From Edaphobacter sp. (GTDB taxonomy: Bacteria; Acidobacteriota; Terriglobia; Terriglobales; Acidobacteriaceae), in the NCBI RefSeq assembly GCF_028283685.1, contig NZ_JAPWKF010000007.1, positions 310,001 to 374,000 of the forward strand: a DNA stretch of 64,000 nucleotides, read 5' to 3'. Shown here in pieces: positions 29,353 through 37,911 of this stretch (within the stretch, counting starts at the first letter, position 1; every line of letters begins with the position of its first letter). A program made the position numbers and the translations under genes. A model generated the notes under the pieces. It did no database searches and had not been told where the DNA came from. It saw only the letters and a list, made by a program, of their open reading frames with translations.

Positions 29353-30368
29353 TCTTTACCCTGACTGCTGCTTTCGGACTGAATTGCCTTCTTTACCTCT
29401 TCCCGCTTTGCCTGTCGCGCGACGCGGAGAGCATAGCGGGTTGCCGATACCTGTGCGCCTGCGAGCAGGAGCAGGCCGGTGAGGAAGGCCCACATCATCA
29501 GGCCAACCGAGATATAAAACGGACCGTAGACGGACTGGAAATCCAGCCACGGAAGGGCGCGTACGTACAGATACTTTGCGACCTCCCACAAAAGACCGAC
29601 GATTAACGCCGTCGGCAGGACGGCACGCGCCGGAACTTTGCGGTTCGGGAGAATCCAGTAAATCAGAAAGAAGATCAGAATGCTCGCGCCGACGGCACAG
29701 ATCCGCAAAAACCACGAGGCGGTCAGGTAATAGGCCGCATTTTCGGTATGACCGAAGAAGATCAGAGGAAGGATGGTCCTGGAGTTCGAAGTAAAGCCCA
29801 CCGAGGCCAGCGCCAGCAGACCGACGGCGAAGGCCAAACCGAGCGAGACAGCCTGGTTGCGTAGATAGCTGCGATTTTCGCCCACACCCCAGACGTTGTT
29901 CAGGGCCACCTCCAGCGGAAGAAAGACTCCCGTGGAGCTGATGAGCAGCATCACGACGGAGAAGAACTGCACGCCTTTGCCGGGATGCGCCAGCAGCTGC
30001 ATGTTGCGCATCACGAAGTCCTGCCCCACCGGCAGAAAGCCCCGCATCATGTCGCCGACCACCTGCTCCATGTTGCGGGAGTGGAAGACGCTGCGGCAGA
30101 GGGTGAGCAGAAGGACGATAAATGGAAACAGCGAAAGGATGGCGTTAGCCGCGACGCTGAAGGCGTAGGTGTGCACCTCGGTCTTCGCCATGTAACGCAG
30201 CAGCGCAACGATCTGTGCGCCTACGCCTGATTTGGGAACAGCGGGCTGAACCTGTTCGATGGGCAGGTCCGGCTCCGGCCGATTCTCCTGTCGGTCGTGC
30301 GGGGCGGCATTGGGCAGCGGTGACGCTTCCTGAGGTGGCCTTGTTGTACGTGGAACGATCGAAGACAT
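29349..30368 (-). CDS. YihY/BrkB-family membrane protein
   Basis: A 339-residue protein with six predicted membrane helices and the family features FSVAANAILSLFPF, GENRSYLRNQAVSLG and WEVAKYLYVRALPW. The family was once misnamed ribonuclease BN; its members are membrane proteins of unclear function. A 60-residue cytoplasmic, Pro-rich N-terminus precedes the first helix. I chose the ATG at 30368 over longer frames because the upstream sequence overlaps queG and has no similarity. Coupled to the phosphatase gene. Confidence 0.9.
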   Translation of the reverse strand: MSSIVPRTTRPPQEASPLPNAAPHDRQENRPEPDLPIEQVQPAVPKSGVGAQIVALLRYMAKTEVHTYAFSVAANAILSLFPFIVLLLTLCRSVFHSRNMEQVVGDMMRGFLPVGQDFVMRNMQLLAHPGKGVQFFSVVMLLISSTGVFLPLEVALNNVWGVGENRSYLRNQAVSLGLAFAVGLLALASVGFTSNSRTILPLIFFGHTENAAYYLTASWFLRICAVGASILIFFLIYWILPNRKVPARAVLPTALIVGLLWEVAKYLYVRALPWLDFQSVYGPFYISVGLMMWAFLTGLLLLAGAQVSATRYALRVARQAKREEVKKAIQSESSSQGKE

Positions 30369-30477
30369 ATCCAGAAGACGGGGACGATGCGACTTCGGGT
30401 TGCTGCATTCCGGAGAGGCGCGTGGGTCAGCTTCGATGCTAGCAGAGTACGAGAGGCAGCATGCGGAGGTAGCGGCG

Positions 30478-31632
30478 TCAGGAAGGCGATATCGAGCTGC
30501 GGATCTTCTGTACGGCCCAGCGAGCTGTCTCGGCAAGCACATCGTCCTCACCCTGGCTCCACTGCTCCAGCTGCGGAAGGCAGCTCGGGTCGCCGCTGTT
30601 GCCCATGGCGACGGCGACGTTGCGATGGAGGCGTTTACGGCGCGTGCGCTCGAGCGGGGAGCCTTTGAACTGCTGGCGAAATCCTGGCGCGTCCAGCGAG
30701 GCCAGCCATGCGAGCGATGGGTTCACCAGCTCGGGCCGCGACGCCATACCTTGCTTTACGGAGACAGGTGCGCGACGGTTCCAGGGGCAGACATCCTGGC
30801 AGATGTCGCAGCCGAAGACCTGCCTTCCCATGGGTTCTCGAAGCTCCTCGGGAATCGTCCCTTTCTTCTCGATCGTGAGATAGGCGATGCAGCGGGAGGC
30901 ATCCATCTGGCGCGGAGCGAGCAGGGCATCCGTGGGACAGGCATCGATACAGCGGGTGCAGCTGCCACAGCGATCCTGCGCAGGAATCGAAAGCGCATCG
31001 GCGGCGACAGGGAGCGAGGTGACGATGACCCCGAGCAGAAGCCACGATCCGAGTTGCTGATTGATGACGCAGGTGTTCTTGCCGATCCAGCCGATACCGG
31101 CACGCGCAGCAATATTGCGTTCGACCAGAGGCCCCGTATCGACGTAACAGCGCGTCTCGCAGGCGGCATGCTCATGGATGCGAGCCTCGACCTCACGAAG
31201 CCTGCTGAGAAGCTCATCGTGATAATCGGTGGGCTGAAGCGTTCTGCCCGGAACACCTGCCGGGGATTCCTGAGGCTCTTCCCTGCCGCTCCACGCATAA
31301 CGTGCGATCCAGCCGGAGTCTACGGGCGCGTTGTCGATGGAGCGCGGCGCCGAGGCGTTGTAGTTCATCGCGCAGACCAGGACCGAGCGCGCCCAGGGCA
31401 TGGCAGTCCGAACACTGGAGCGAAGCAGGGTTCCCTGCTCGTCGCGGCGCTTGAGGTACTCCATCTCGCCGGCGTGGCCCGCTTCGATCCATGAGGAAAA
31501 GCGGTCAGCATCGAGTGCGTCCGCCTGGCCGGGAGACTCGTCCAGAGAAGCGACCTCGGCCCGATCAAAGCCAACCGAGCGCGCGAGTTCGCGCACGGTC
31601 TGCTGCAAATCTCCGGTCCATGCCATCTCCAC
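30478..31632 (-). CDS. queG: Epoxyqueuosine reductase QueG
   Basis: Catalyses the last step of queuosine synthesis, reducing epoxyqueuosine in tRNA with cobalamin. The 384-residue protein has the GIGWIGKN motif, two [4Fe-4S] ferredoxin motifs (CGSCTRCIDACPTDA and CDICQDVCPW) and a C-terminal HEAT-like region (RKRLHRNVAVAMGNSGD). I chose the GTG at 31632 because AGGAG lies 7 bases upstream; the ATG at 31626 is too close to it. It reads toward the BrkB gene but is separated by 110 bases, so is probably a separate unit. Confidence 0.94.
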   Translation of the reverse strand: MEMAWTGDLQQTVRELARSVGFDRAEVASLDESPGQADALDADRFSSWIEAGHAGEMEYLKRRDEQGTLLRSSVRTAMPWARSVLVCAMNYNASAPRSIDNAPVDSGWIARYAWSGREEPQESPAGVPGRTLQPTDYHDELLSRLREVEARIHEHAACETRCYVDTGPLVERNIAARAGIGWIGKNTCVINQQLGSWLLLGVIVTSLPVAADALSIPAQDRCGSCTRCIDACPTDALLAPRQMDASRCIAYLTIEKKGTIPEELREPMGRQVFGCDICQDVCPWNRRAPVSVKQGMASRPELVNPSLAWLASLDAPGFRQQFKGSPLERTRRKRLHRNVAVAMGNSGDPSCLPQLEQWSQGEDDVLAETARWAVQKIRSSISPS

Positions 31633-31940
31633 TCGAATACTCCTGCCGGTCCGTTGCCTCAAGGCCACATTCAGGGTAAATCGTTGTCAATAGGAGAGGT
31701 GGCAGCACGCGATATCCCCTTCTATTTCAGCAACGGCAATACTCAGGACGCACGCCGGAACACGGGCAGGAAGAACTTGCAGAACTCGATCACTCTCGTA
31801 CGATTTAGCTTTCCATTCACCACATTTGTTGGAAATCTAACATCGCCCAGAGAGCTATATACCTTCGTACCCATGACAAAACCCAGGCCACATTGCTAGT
31901 TTATTAAGTGTAAGCACTTCACCTCCCCAGGTGCCTCTGA
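31633..31940. other. Intergenic region between queG and a zinc-ribbon microgene
   Basis: About 300 bases without a supported gene. It holds the queG promoter on the minus strand and probably the promoter of the microgene on the plus strand. A 13-bp segment GGAGAGGTGGCAG at 31693-31705 is identical to the first 13 bases of the tRNA-Ser gene at 32512. No other feature is evident. Confidence 0.45.
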
Positions 31941-32123
31941 ATGAATTACGTCTCATCCTCTCCATGCAAGAAATGTAGAGCCTCTAAAATTTTTCGCCGA
32001 TCCCCCCGCGAAGGCTGGGAGAAACATCTTCGCCTTATCAGCTTTGGGGCTTATTCCTGCAAGGAATGCAGACGCCGCATTTATCGCTACACGCGGGGCG
32101 CCCGCACATTGGCTCCAAGCTAG
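31941..32123 (+). CDS. Zinc-ribbon-like microprotein, 60 residues
   Basis: The product has two CxxC pairs 32 residues apart (CKKC near residue 9 and CKEC near 42), each near basic residues, followed by RRRIYRYTRG. The pattern CxxC-RAS..R..-x20-YSCKECRRRIYR is that of short zinc-ribbon proteins that recur in Acidobacteria. It probably folds around one zinc ion and may bind nucleic acid or a protein. It stands alone between queG and tRNA-Ser; ribosome site is weak. Confidence 0.6.
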   Translation: MNYVSSSPCKKCRASKIFRRSPREGWEKHLRLISFGAYSCKECRRRIYRYTRGARTLAPS

Positions 32124-32511
32124 AAAAGACGCAGTGTCGCTCACGCCGCACCGTTACCAGATTGAGAGAATCCGAAGCTCGCGCCTCATACACATGATGT
32201 GAGCATTCAGATGAATGCTGGGCATTATCGCTGCCTCGGCGCAGAGACCCCGCTGCTTGATCCGGGGCCTTGATCTATGCCTCTTTTGGGAAGCTGGCGC
32301 TTACGATTTCCGGCTTAATCCGATCACTCCATTGAAGTGATTGCGAGGTTGCGTTCCGTCCTCCGCTTAGATGTCGTCGGCGTCATCCACGACCATCGAG
32401 GGCAACAATGCAGGGCGCATTGTCCCAGTCGTAACCCATTACGCCTTACATGGCCAAACCAGCATGTCCCCAAGCCCCGAACTTATAGATAGGTGATAAG
32501 ATAAATGCTAC
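32124..32511. other. Hairpin-rich gap before tRNA-Ser
   Basis: I see no protein gene. Short perfect inverted repeats are present: CACATGATGTG at 32191-32201, GCATTCA/TGAATGC at 32203-32218, and ACAATGC/GCATTGT at 32405-32423. They could belong to an untranslated RNA or be chance. The tRNA promoter must lie near the end, but no clear -10/-35 pair is convincing. Confidence 0.4.
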
Positions 32512-32603
32512 GGAGAGGTGGCAGAGCCCGGTTGAATGCACCTGACTCGAAATCAGACATAGTCGCAAGGCTATCGGGGGTTCGAATCCCTCCCTCTCCG
32601 CCA
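32512..32603 (+). tRNA. tRNA-Ser (anticodon CGA)
   Basis: A 92-base tRNA folds with acceptor stem GGAGAGG/CCTCTCC (32512-32518 and 32593-32599), discriminator G, and encoded 3' CCA. The anticodon loop reads CTCGAAA with anticodon CGA, decoding UCG serine codons. The long variable arm (about 32561-32577, ATAG...CTAT) identifies it as class II. The anticodon stem contains one C-A mismatch at its outer end. Confidence 0.96.
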
Positions 32604-32821
32604 TCAAACCCCTTTAAATCAAAAACTTACATCAAACATTCCACCATATAGTTTTGCCTGTCGTTCGCCTGCGGCAGAGTACCTGGATAGCAGGAAACAG
32701 GCTGTAACGCACTGGGTCTATGGCGCTGCTTTCCCTTCCACTTTGGTTTGAGCAGGCGAGGCTTCCCTTCATCCTTGGATGCTGGGCGTAACGGCTGGAT
32801 ACCACCCATCACGCCCAGTGA
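32604..32821. other. Gene-poor spacer after tRNA-Ser
   Basis: Right after the CCA there is an AT-richer segment (32604-32650) and then a stretch without a supported gene. A loose inverted repeat CTGGGCGT (32782-32789) with ACGCCCAG (32811-32818) stands just beyond the stop of the PstS-like gene on the minus strand and may terminate it. No integrase gene or duplicated tRNA 3' end is visible, so tRNA-directed insertion is not shown. Confidence 0.4.
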
Positions 32822-33850
32822 TCAGTCGAGCTTTCTTAACTCTGCGCCGATTTTTTCCTCGTTCAGAGGAACGTATCCCTCGTCAGTATCTTTCTGTGAC
32901 GCAATGATCGCCTGCCCCTTCCCGGACAGCAGCATCCGAATGTACTCCTTCACAAACGGATCGACAGGCTTGCCGGGTTCGCGATCGATGTACACATGCA
33001 GGTAGGCGGGAAATGCAACCTGCTCCGCCGACACGTTCTCGTACGTCGGCAATAGGAACGGCATACCTGCAGCAACAGCGACCGGCAAAGGACGCACCGA
33101 GGGTATCCTCGATGCATCGAAGAATCCCATAAGCGCCACGCCATAAGGATCCTCCGCAACCGCATCTCCAATGTCAGCAGGTTTGGGCAGGGCTTCGTAA
33201 GTCCGAACAAAGGTGCGATCTTCCAGGAACTGTGACCGGAATGCCAGCGTTCCTCCGCTGCCCTGATCGAGTCCGTAGATGTGAATCGCGCGCTTCGCCC
33301 ACGGCCCCTTCACCCCTAGCTGCGACCACCGGGTGATCGAGCCGCCCTTCGCACCTTCCGTAAAGATCTGGCGCACCTGCTCTATCGTCAGCCCGGCAAT
33401 CGGGTTCTTCGCATTCACATAGATGCCCGGAGGACTTTTGCGGCCTTCGCGCGGACCAAACGCTGCATAGCCTATGTGAATGTCGACGGGGTCATAACCA
33501 TGCAAACGGTTGAACGCGAAGCGATCGTCCTCCCACATCGCACGTGCCATCGGAGCCATCGCCGAAACACCGCTCTGCAAAGCGGGTATGGCAACCGAGC
33601 TCCCCTTCATCACCGGCTGAAACTGCCGCTTGAATCCCGGATGCGTTTCGAGGAACAGTTGATCGAACTTCGTCATCATGTCCTCCCACCCGTCATTGCC
33701 CACAATCTGAACTCTGCCCTCGCGCGTGAGATACGACGCATTTTCCGGCACGGATACCGGAGTCGGCTTGTAAGCAGGAACAGCGGTCTGCGCAAATGCA
33801 GCACCCGAGAGTCCACAAACAGCAACACACTTCCACAAAGAACGAAACAT
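32822..33850 (-). CDS. PstS-like periplasmic substrate-binding protein
   Basis: A 342-residue protein with a signal peptide (MFRSLWKCVAVCGLSGAAFA) and a periplasmic binding fold of the PstS type: GSSVAIPALQSGVSAMAPMAR, IYVNAKNPIAGLTIEQVRQIFTEGA and GLDQGSGGTLAFRSQF. The GSGGT loop resembles phosphate-binding proteins, but it is not certain that phosphate is the ligand. There is no ABC permease or ATPase nearby; instead it follows a TonB receptor by 21 bases. The likely role is ligand capture for, or sensing by, that outer-membrane system (inference). Confidence 0.8.
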   Translation of the reverse strand: MFRSLWKCVAVCGLSGAAFAQTAVPAYKPTPVSVPENASYLTREGRVQIVGNDGWEDMMTKFDQLFLETHPGFKRQFQPVMKGSSVAIPALQSGVSAMAPMARAMWEDDRFAFNRLHGYDPVDIHIGYAAFGPREGRKSPPGIYVNAKNPIAGLTIEQVRQIFTEGAKGGSITRWSQLGVKGPWAKRAIHIYGLDQGSGGTLAFRSQFLEDRTFVRTYEALPKPADIGDAVAEDPYGVALMGFFDASRIPSVRPLPVAVAAGMPFLLPTYENVSAEQVAFPAYLHVYIDREPGKPVDPFVKEYIRMLLSGKGQAIIASQKDTDEGYVPLNEEKIGAELRKLD

Positions 33851-33871
33851 TTAGTGATTTCCTTTCAAGAG

Positions 33872-36265
33872 CTAACGAGTCCAGGTAATCGAACCGATGA
33901 AGGTGCGAGGTGCTCCCGGAGCGATACGAAAGCGCGTGCTGCCGCCCTCGAAATAGCGGCGATCTCCAACGTTCTGCACGTTGAAGTTGACGTTGAGCCG
34001 GCTCGTATCGTGCAGTGTGCGCGAATAGGATAGATTCGTGTCCACACGTGCATAACCCGGGGTGAGATACGTGTTGCTCGCGTCACCGTAGCGACGGCCG
34101 GAGCCAAAGACACCGGCACCCACACCAAGGCCTTTCAGACCGCCGTTCGACAAGGTGTAATGGGTCCAGAAGTTTCCGGTGTGCCGCGGAGCGCCTGCGA
34201 GGAGATTCCCAACGGGAATGGTATTATCTCGCGTGACCTGCGGGATGTCGTACGCATATCCAGCGATGATGTTCCAGTTACGAGTGAGCTGAAGTGTGTT
34301 GTCCGATTCAATGCCCTTACTGCGTTGCTCTCCCACGCCAATGGAATAGCCGGAATGCACTGGGTCAGCCGTCAGCACGTTGGTCTGCTTGATCTGATAC
34401 GCAGAGATCGTGGACACGTAGCGCTGCGATGGGTTCGTGAAGCGAATCCCCGTTTCCATCAATTCGCCGCGCGTAGGCTGATAGGGCGAGCTATCGAACG
34501 TCGTGCCGATCTGCGGTTGAAACGACTTCGCATAGGTCGCATAGAGCGAGACGATTTCCATTGGCTGATACACAATACCGGTACGAGGCGACCACGCGGT
34601 GTTGCGGCCGGATACGTGCGGAACATATGCGCCTCGAGCACTGAAATAGGTGTCCGTGATCGTCTTGGCAATGTCATACCGCGTGCCCAGCGTCAGCTTC
34701 AGATTTTTCCGCAGCTCAATCTGATCCTGCAGGTAGAACCCGCCATAGGCACCATCGGCGTTGTTCGAAAGGTTCATCTCGAGAACGCGCGCCGGCAGCG
34801 CTGCATAGTTGGGGTTGTAGAGATCAAGCGTGACTGCGCCAAGTGCAGTGGGCCTCGCCTTTGCATAGTTGGGATTGATCTCGCGATCAAGTTCGAAACC
34901 ACCCAGGATCGTGTGCCCGATCGGCCCGGTTCGCAGGCGTCCCACGGCTTCGTTTATCCAGTAGTGCGTCTGGAAGTTCTGTTCCGAGGTGGAGTCGTTC
35001 AGCGTGATCGTGCGATTGTCTTTCGTTGAAAGCGACTGCGCGACGCGCGAGTTGTAGATCGACACGCCGACCGAGCTGCGCTCGTAACTGCGCAACACCC
35101 AATGGCTTCCTACAGTCTTATCGACACTGATGCCCACTTTGCCCTGGCGGTCCGGCGCGATGAGCTTGGGATCGTTCAGGTAGGTGCTGATGGAAACATT
35201 TGCAGGCCGTGTGCCGACCGCAATCAGTCCCTGGTCGTTCACCGAATTCTGAATAAGAAACTCGCTATAAAGCCTTACGGAGAGCGTGGGGTTCACAACC
35301 CATGTGACTACCGGCGCGACAAACGCCTTTTGCGTAAACACATAGTTGCGGAAGCTCTTCGTATCCAGTCCAGACACGGTAACCCGGTACAGCACCGACT
35401 GCTTCTTATTGAACGCACCGGTCCAATCAAGATTGAGTTGGTTGTAACGGAAGCTACCGCTGGTAAAGCTCGCGTTGAAGGCACGGTTTGGGCTTGGCGA
35501 ACGGGTGACGACATTCACGACGCCACTCGGATCAAGTCGCCCGAAGACCATCGAAGAAGGTCCCTTCAGAACTTCAACCCGTTCCACGTTGCTCAGTTCC
35601 AGCGGCGCGCGATTCGAGTTCGGGTCGTTCCGAAAACCGTCCTTGAACTGGTTCATCGTCGTAAAGCCACGAATAGTAATGCTCTCGTATCGACCACCCG
35701 ACGTCCACGGAATCACAACACCGGCGACATTCCGCAGCACGTCGTTCATGCTGCGCGCCTGCTGCTGGTCCAGCACCTGCCGCGACACAATCTGCAGCGA
35801 CTGCGGCACATCCCGCAGCAATGTCTCCGTACGCGTACCAATGTCGGTGGCTGCGACAAGCGACCCGTTGGACGCGGAGACCGTCACGGTCTCTGCATTC
35901 GATCGCACAGCCAGTGTGATATCAAAATGCGATGCCGCGACTGACGCCATGACGTTGATCGTCCGTTCCTGCGCCTGGAACCCCTCCGCATCGGTATGCA
36001 CGATGTAAGCCCCGGCAGGTACTTCAAAGTGAGCGACGCCCGTCTCATTGGTCTTCTCATCCTCTACCGCCGCTCCGCAGCTGAGCGAGAGGTGAGCTCC
36101 GGAAATAGATGCACCCTGGGCATCCGTGACCGACAGCTCAACCGCAGTCTTTGCTCCCACACAGACTGCGGGGGCGCTATCCACAGTCTGAGCAGCAACG
36201 TGCATGGCAGCCAACGGGCCGGCCCCCAGGGCCAGCAGTAAAGCCCTTGTATAGTTCCTTCTCAT
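33872..36265 (-). CDS. TonB-dependent siderophore receptor with N-terminal carboxypeptidase-like domain
   Basis: An outer-membrane receptor of 797 residues. After the signal peptide (MRRNYTRALLLALGAGPLAAMHVAA) comes a carboxypeptidase-regulatory-like domain (about 45-115, with AYIVHTDAEGFQAQERTI), then the plug: VPQSLQIVSRQVLDQQQARSMNDVLRNVAGV and NVERVEVLKGPSSMVFG, typical of siderophore receptors, and a 22-strand barrel ending in an aromatic C-terminal segment. The ATG at 36265 follows AAGGAAGACACC. It is presumably energised by TonB and imports a metal chelate. A conserved stem-loop element occupies most of its 106-base leader. Confidence 0.9.
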   Translation of the reverse strand: MRRNYTRALLLALGAGPLAAMHVAAQTVDSAPAVCVGAKTAVELSVTDAQGASISGAHLSLSCGAAVEDEKTNETGVAHFEVPAGAYIVHTDAEGFQAQERTINVMASVAASHFDITLAVRSNAETVTVSASNGSLVAATDIGTRTETLLRDVPQSLQIVSRQVLDQQQARSMNDVLRNVAGVVIPWTSGGRYESITIRGFTTMNQFKDGFRNDPNSNRAPLELSNVERVEVLKGPSSMVFGRLDPSGVVNVVTRSPSPNRAFNASFTSGSFRYNQLNLDWTGAFNKKQSVLYRVTVSGLDTKSFRNYVFTQKAFVAPVVTWVVNPTLSVRLYSEFLIQNSVNDQGLIAVGTRPANVSISTYLNDPKLIAPDRQGKVGISVDKTVGSHWVLRSYERSSVGVSIYNSRVAQSLSTKDNRTITLNDSTSEQNFQTHYWINEAVGRLRTGPIGHTILGGFELDREINPNYAKARPTALGAVTLDLYNPNYAALPARVLEMNLSNNADGAYGGFYLQDQIELRKNLKLTLGTRYDIAKTITDTYFSARGAYVPHVSGRNTAWSPRTGIVYQPMEIVSLYATYAKSFQPQIGTTFDSSPYQPTRGELMETGIRFTNPSQRYVSTISAYQIKQTNVLTADPVHSGYSIGVGEQRSKGIESDNTLQLTRNWNIIAGYAYDIPQVTRDNTIPVGNLLAGAPRHTGNFWTHYTLSNGGLKGLGVGAGVFGSGRRYGDASNTYLTPGYARVDTNLSYSRTLHDTSRLNVNFNVQNVGDRRYFEGGSTRFRIAPGAPRTFIGSITWTR

Positions 36266-36298
36266 GGTGTCTTCCTTCCCTCTATGCAAGAGGTTGTT

Positions 36299-36344
36299 TT
36301 GTCGATCTCAACCCTGCCCGGTGCTTCGCCAAAAGACCACCGGG
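36299..36344 (-). ncRNA. Conserved stem-loop element A, leader of the TonB receptor
   Basis: Read on the minus strand: a 7-bp stem CCCGGTG/CACCGGG enclosing the 14-base loop GTCTTTTGGCGAAG, followed after 6 bases by TGAGATCGACAA. The loop and the 3' flank are nearly identical to element B at 37657-37708 while the stem bases differ and still pair. It lies directly upstream of the TonB receptor, separated by a small CCTCT/AGAGG hairpin near the ribosome site. I interpret it as a cis-acting RNA or a stem-structured operator of an unrecognised class; it does not match any riboswitch I can recall. Confidence 0.6.
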
Positions 36345-36371
36345 ACACGGCGTTTATAAGCTGCCCAGTCG

Positions 36372-37532
36372 CTAAGCCGCTATGCTGTTTCGCATGCTCT
36401 GCGGTGTTCTGTGGGCACGCTTCTTCCTGCCTCGCCACGCAAACCAGCGACGAATCGAAAGGGAGAAGCCTGTCAACACCAGCAGCACGGTGCCCAGTGC
36501 TGTAAGAAGCGACACGGTCTGCCCGACAATCCCGAAGAGTTCTCCGGTATGAACGAAATGGGCCAGCAGCCGCCACCGCCTTGCGCGCGTGTTGTCCTGG
36601 TACCGTGTCCACTTCGAGACTTCCGCGGTCTTACGCGTCAACGACAACTGAGACTTCGTGCGCGGATCGCCACCATTCCCCTCATCCAACGTAAAGGCGA
36701 TCTCCTTGCCCCTGGCAGGCGGCATGCGAAACATCAGGCTCGACCACGCCGGATCCTGCGCTGCAGCCTTGGCAATCAGTCGGTCGAGATCCTTGTAACG
36801 CTCCACCGGAAGTACGTCGGCCCTGGCTTCACGCTCTGCACGCGCCGGCGGCAGTGTCTCTCCCGCGACGCGATACAACAGGCCATTCGCCCACGCGTAA
36901 GCCATGATCAGTCCTGTGAGCACGATCGTCACCAATGGCAGAAACAGCCAGAAGCCAACCACTGTGTGCAAGCTCCACTCCGAGGTACGGCCAAGCCCCT
37001 TCCACTTCGGTACCAGGCCAACCCGCGCATGCTTCCACGTCCATTGCCGCGGCAACCACAGCACCAGACCACTCACCAGAAGAAACAAGAAGGCGAGTAC
37101 GCAAGCGTTCTTGATCGAGCGCAAGCCTTCATTCTTCGTGCCAACAAAGGCGACATAGCGATGCAGATCATGGACCTGGTCGAAGAACCCGCGTAATTGT
37201 CCGGCGTTCGCATCCAGCACGGCCCCACTGCACGCATCGACCAGCAGCAGCCTACCGTGCGGGAAGGCAACTTCGGTAGGCCGGTGGTCGGCATACGACA
37301 TCCATGAGGATGGCGCACCGTACCCAAGAGAGGCCGTGTTCGTCAGAATTTGGGAGGGAGTGACACAGCCCTGTGCAGGTGCCACGGCAGACACAAACTT
37401 ATGCTCCGACCACCGGATGATCTGCGACCGGAAGGCGAGGATGCTGCCCGTAATGGCAAGAAACGCCACGACGCTGCCAACCGTGATACCAGTAAAAAGG
37501 TGTAACCAAAAGAGGATCCGTCGAGCGGTCAT
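36372..37532 (-). CDS. PepSY-associated TM-helix family membrane protein
   Basis: An inner-membrane protein of 386 residues with four membrane helices (about 8-30, 145-165, 190-215 and 340-360) of the PepSY_TM type, including a cluster of histidines (HDLHRYV, SLHTVVGFW, HFVHTGELFG) that may bind haem. Members near siderophore receptors, such as FoxB/FpvG-type proteins, reduce iron from siderophores. Its location, upstream of and in the same direction as a TonB receptor, supports that role (inference). A second copy of the stem-loop element lies 125 bases upstream. Confidence 0.87.
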   Translation of the reverse strand: MTARRILFWLHLFTGITVGSVVAFLAITGSILAFRSQIIRWSEHKFVSAVAPAQGCVTPSQILTNTASLGYGAPSSWMSYADHRPTEVAFPHGRLLLVDACSGAVLDANAGQLRGFFDQVHDLHRYVAFVGTKNEGLRSIKNACVLAFLFLLVSGLVLWLPRQWTWKHARVGLVPKWKGLGRTSEWSLHTVVGFWLFLPLVTIVLTGLIMAYAWANGLLYRVAGETLPPARAEREARADVLPVERYKDLDRLIAKAAAQDPAWSSLMFRMPPARGKEIAFTLDEGNGGDPRTKSQLSLTRKTAEVSKWTRYQDNTRARRWRLLAHFVHTGELFGIVGQTVSLLTALGTVLLVLTGFSLSIRRWFAWRGRKKRAHRTPQSMRNSIAA

Positions 37533-37656
37533 ATCGCACCGCTTTGCGTTTGATCTGATCCAGAGAAGACGAAGCTGCTAAGGCGCATGATGGCATCCAT
37601 AGCTGATCGTGCTCCACATGATCTATAGTGGTGGGCATTCGTCAGCCTTTCAAATG

Positions 37657-37708
37657 TTGTCGATCTCAGCCTCCTTCGGTACTTCGCCAAAAAGACAGCC
37701 GAGGAGGC
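37657..37708 (-). ncRNA. Conserved stem-loop element B, leader of the PepSY gene
   Basis: On the minus strand: stem GCCTCCTCGG paired with CCGAAGGAGGC (one bulged A) enclosing a loop that contains GTCTTTTTGGCGAAG, then TGAGATCGACAA. The loop is identical to that of element A except for one extra T and the 3' flank is identical over 12 bases, but the stem arms differ and keep pairing. Together this supports a shared RNA fold rather than chance. The -10-like sequence upstream and a good ribosome site with short frame downstream place it in a leader. Confidence 0.6.
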
Positions 37709-37777
37709 TTTACTTGTAGCTCTTATCATATAGGACAAAAACAGTCCTCGTTCAGTCCGATTGAACTATAGGATTCA

Positions 37778-37792
37778 TTAAGCGAACCTTAA
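37778..37792. promoter_or_regulatory. 15-bp palindrome TTAAG-CGAAC-CTTAA, possible operator
   Basis: A perfect palindrome with five-base arms around five bases, upstream of the minus-strand iron-uptake-like genes and of the divergent cytochrome gene. It resembles, distantly, IdeR/DtxR-type metal-regulator boxes in shape (TTA...TAA) but I do not claim that identity. No regulator gene stands next to it. Confidence 0.4.
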
Positions 37793-37875
37793 GCCTCCCC
37801 ACGATGTGGAGTGCCATAGATACCGGCAGTCGCCGGTTGGAACTTGGCGGCTCTAATTCTCTCCTCCATCTCTCA

Positions 37876-37911
37876 CAAGCCGGATCTTTTGAGAAAAGCA
37901 AACCGGGCTTG
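37876..37911 (+). other. Nested hairpin
   Basis: Outer arms CAAGCCGG and CCGGGCTTG (one bulged G) enclose an inner CTTTT-GAG-AAAAG hairpin. The structure is perfect enough to fold in RNA, but there is no following T-run on either side, so an intrinsic terminator is not supported. It lies about 185 bases before the cytochrome gene. Confidence 0.4.
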
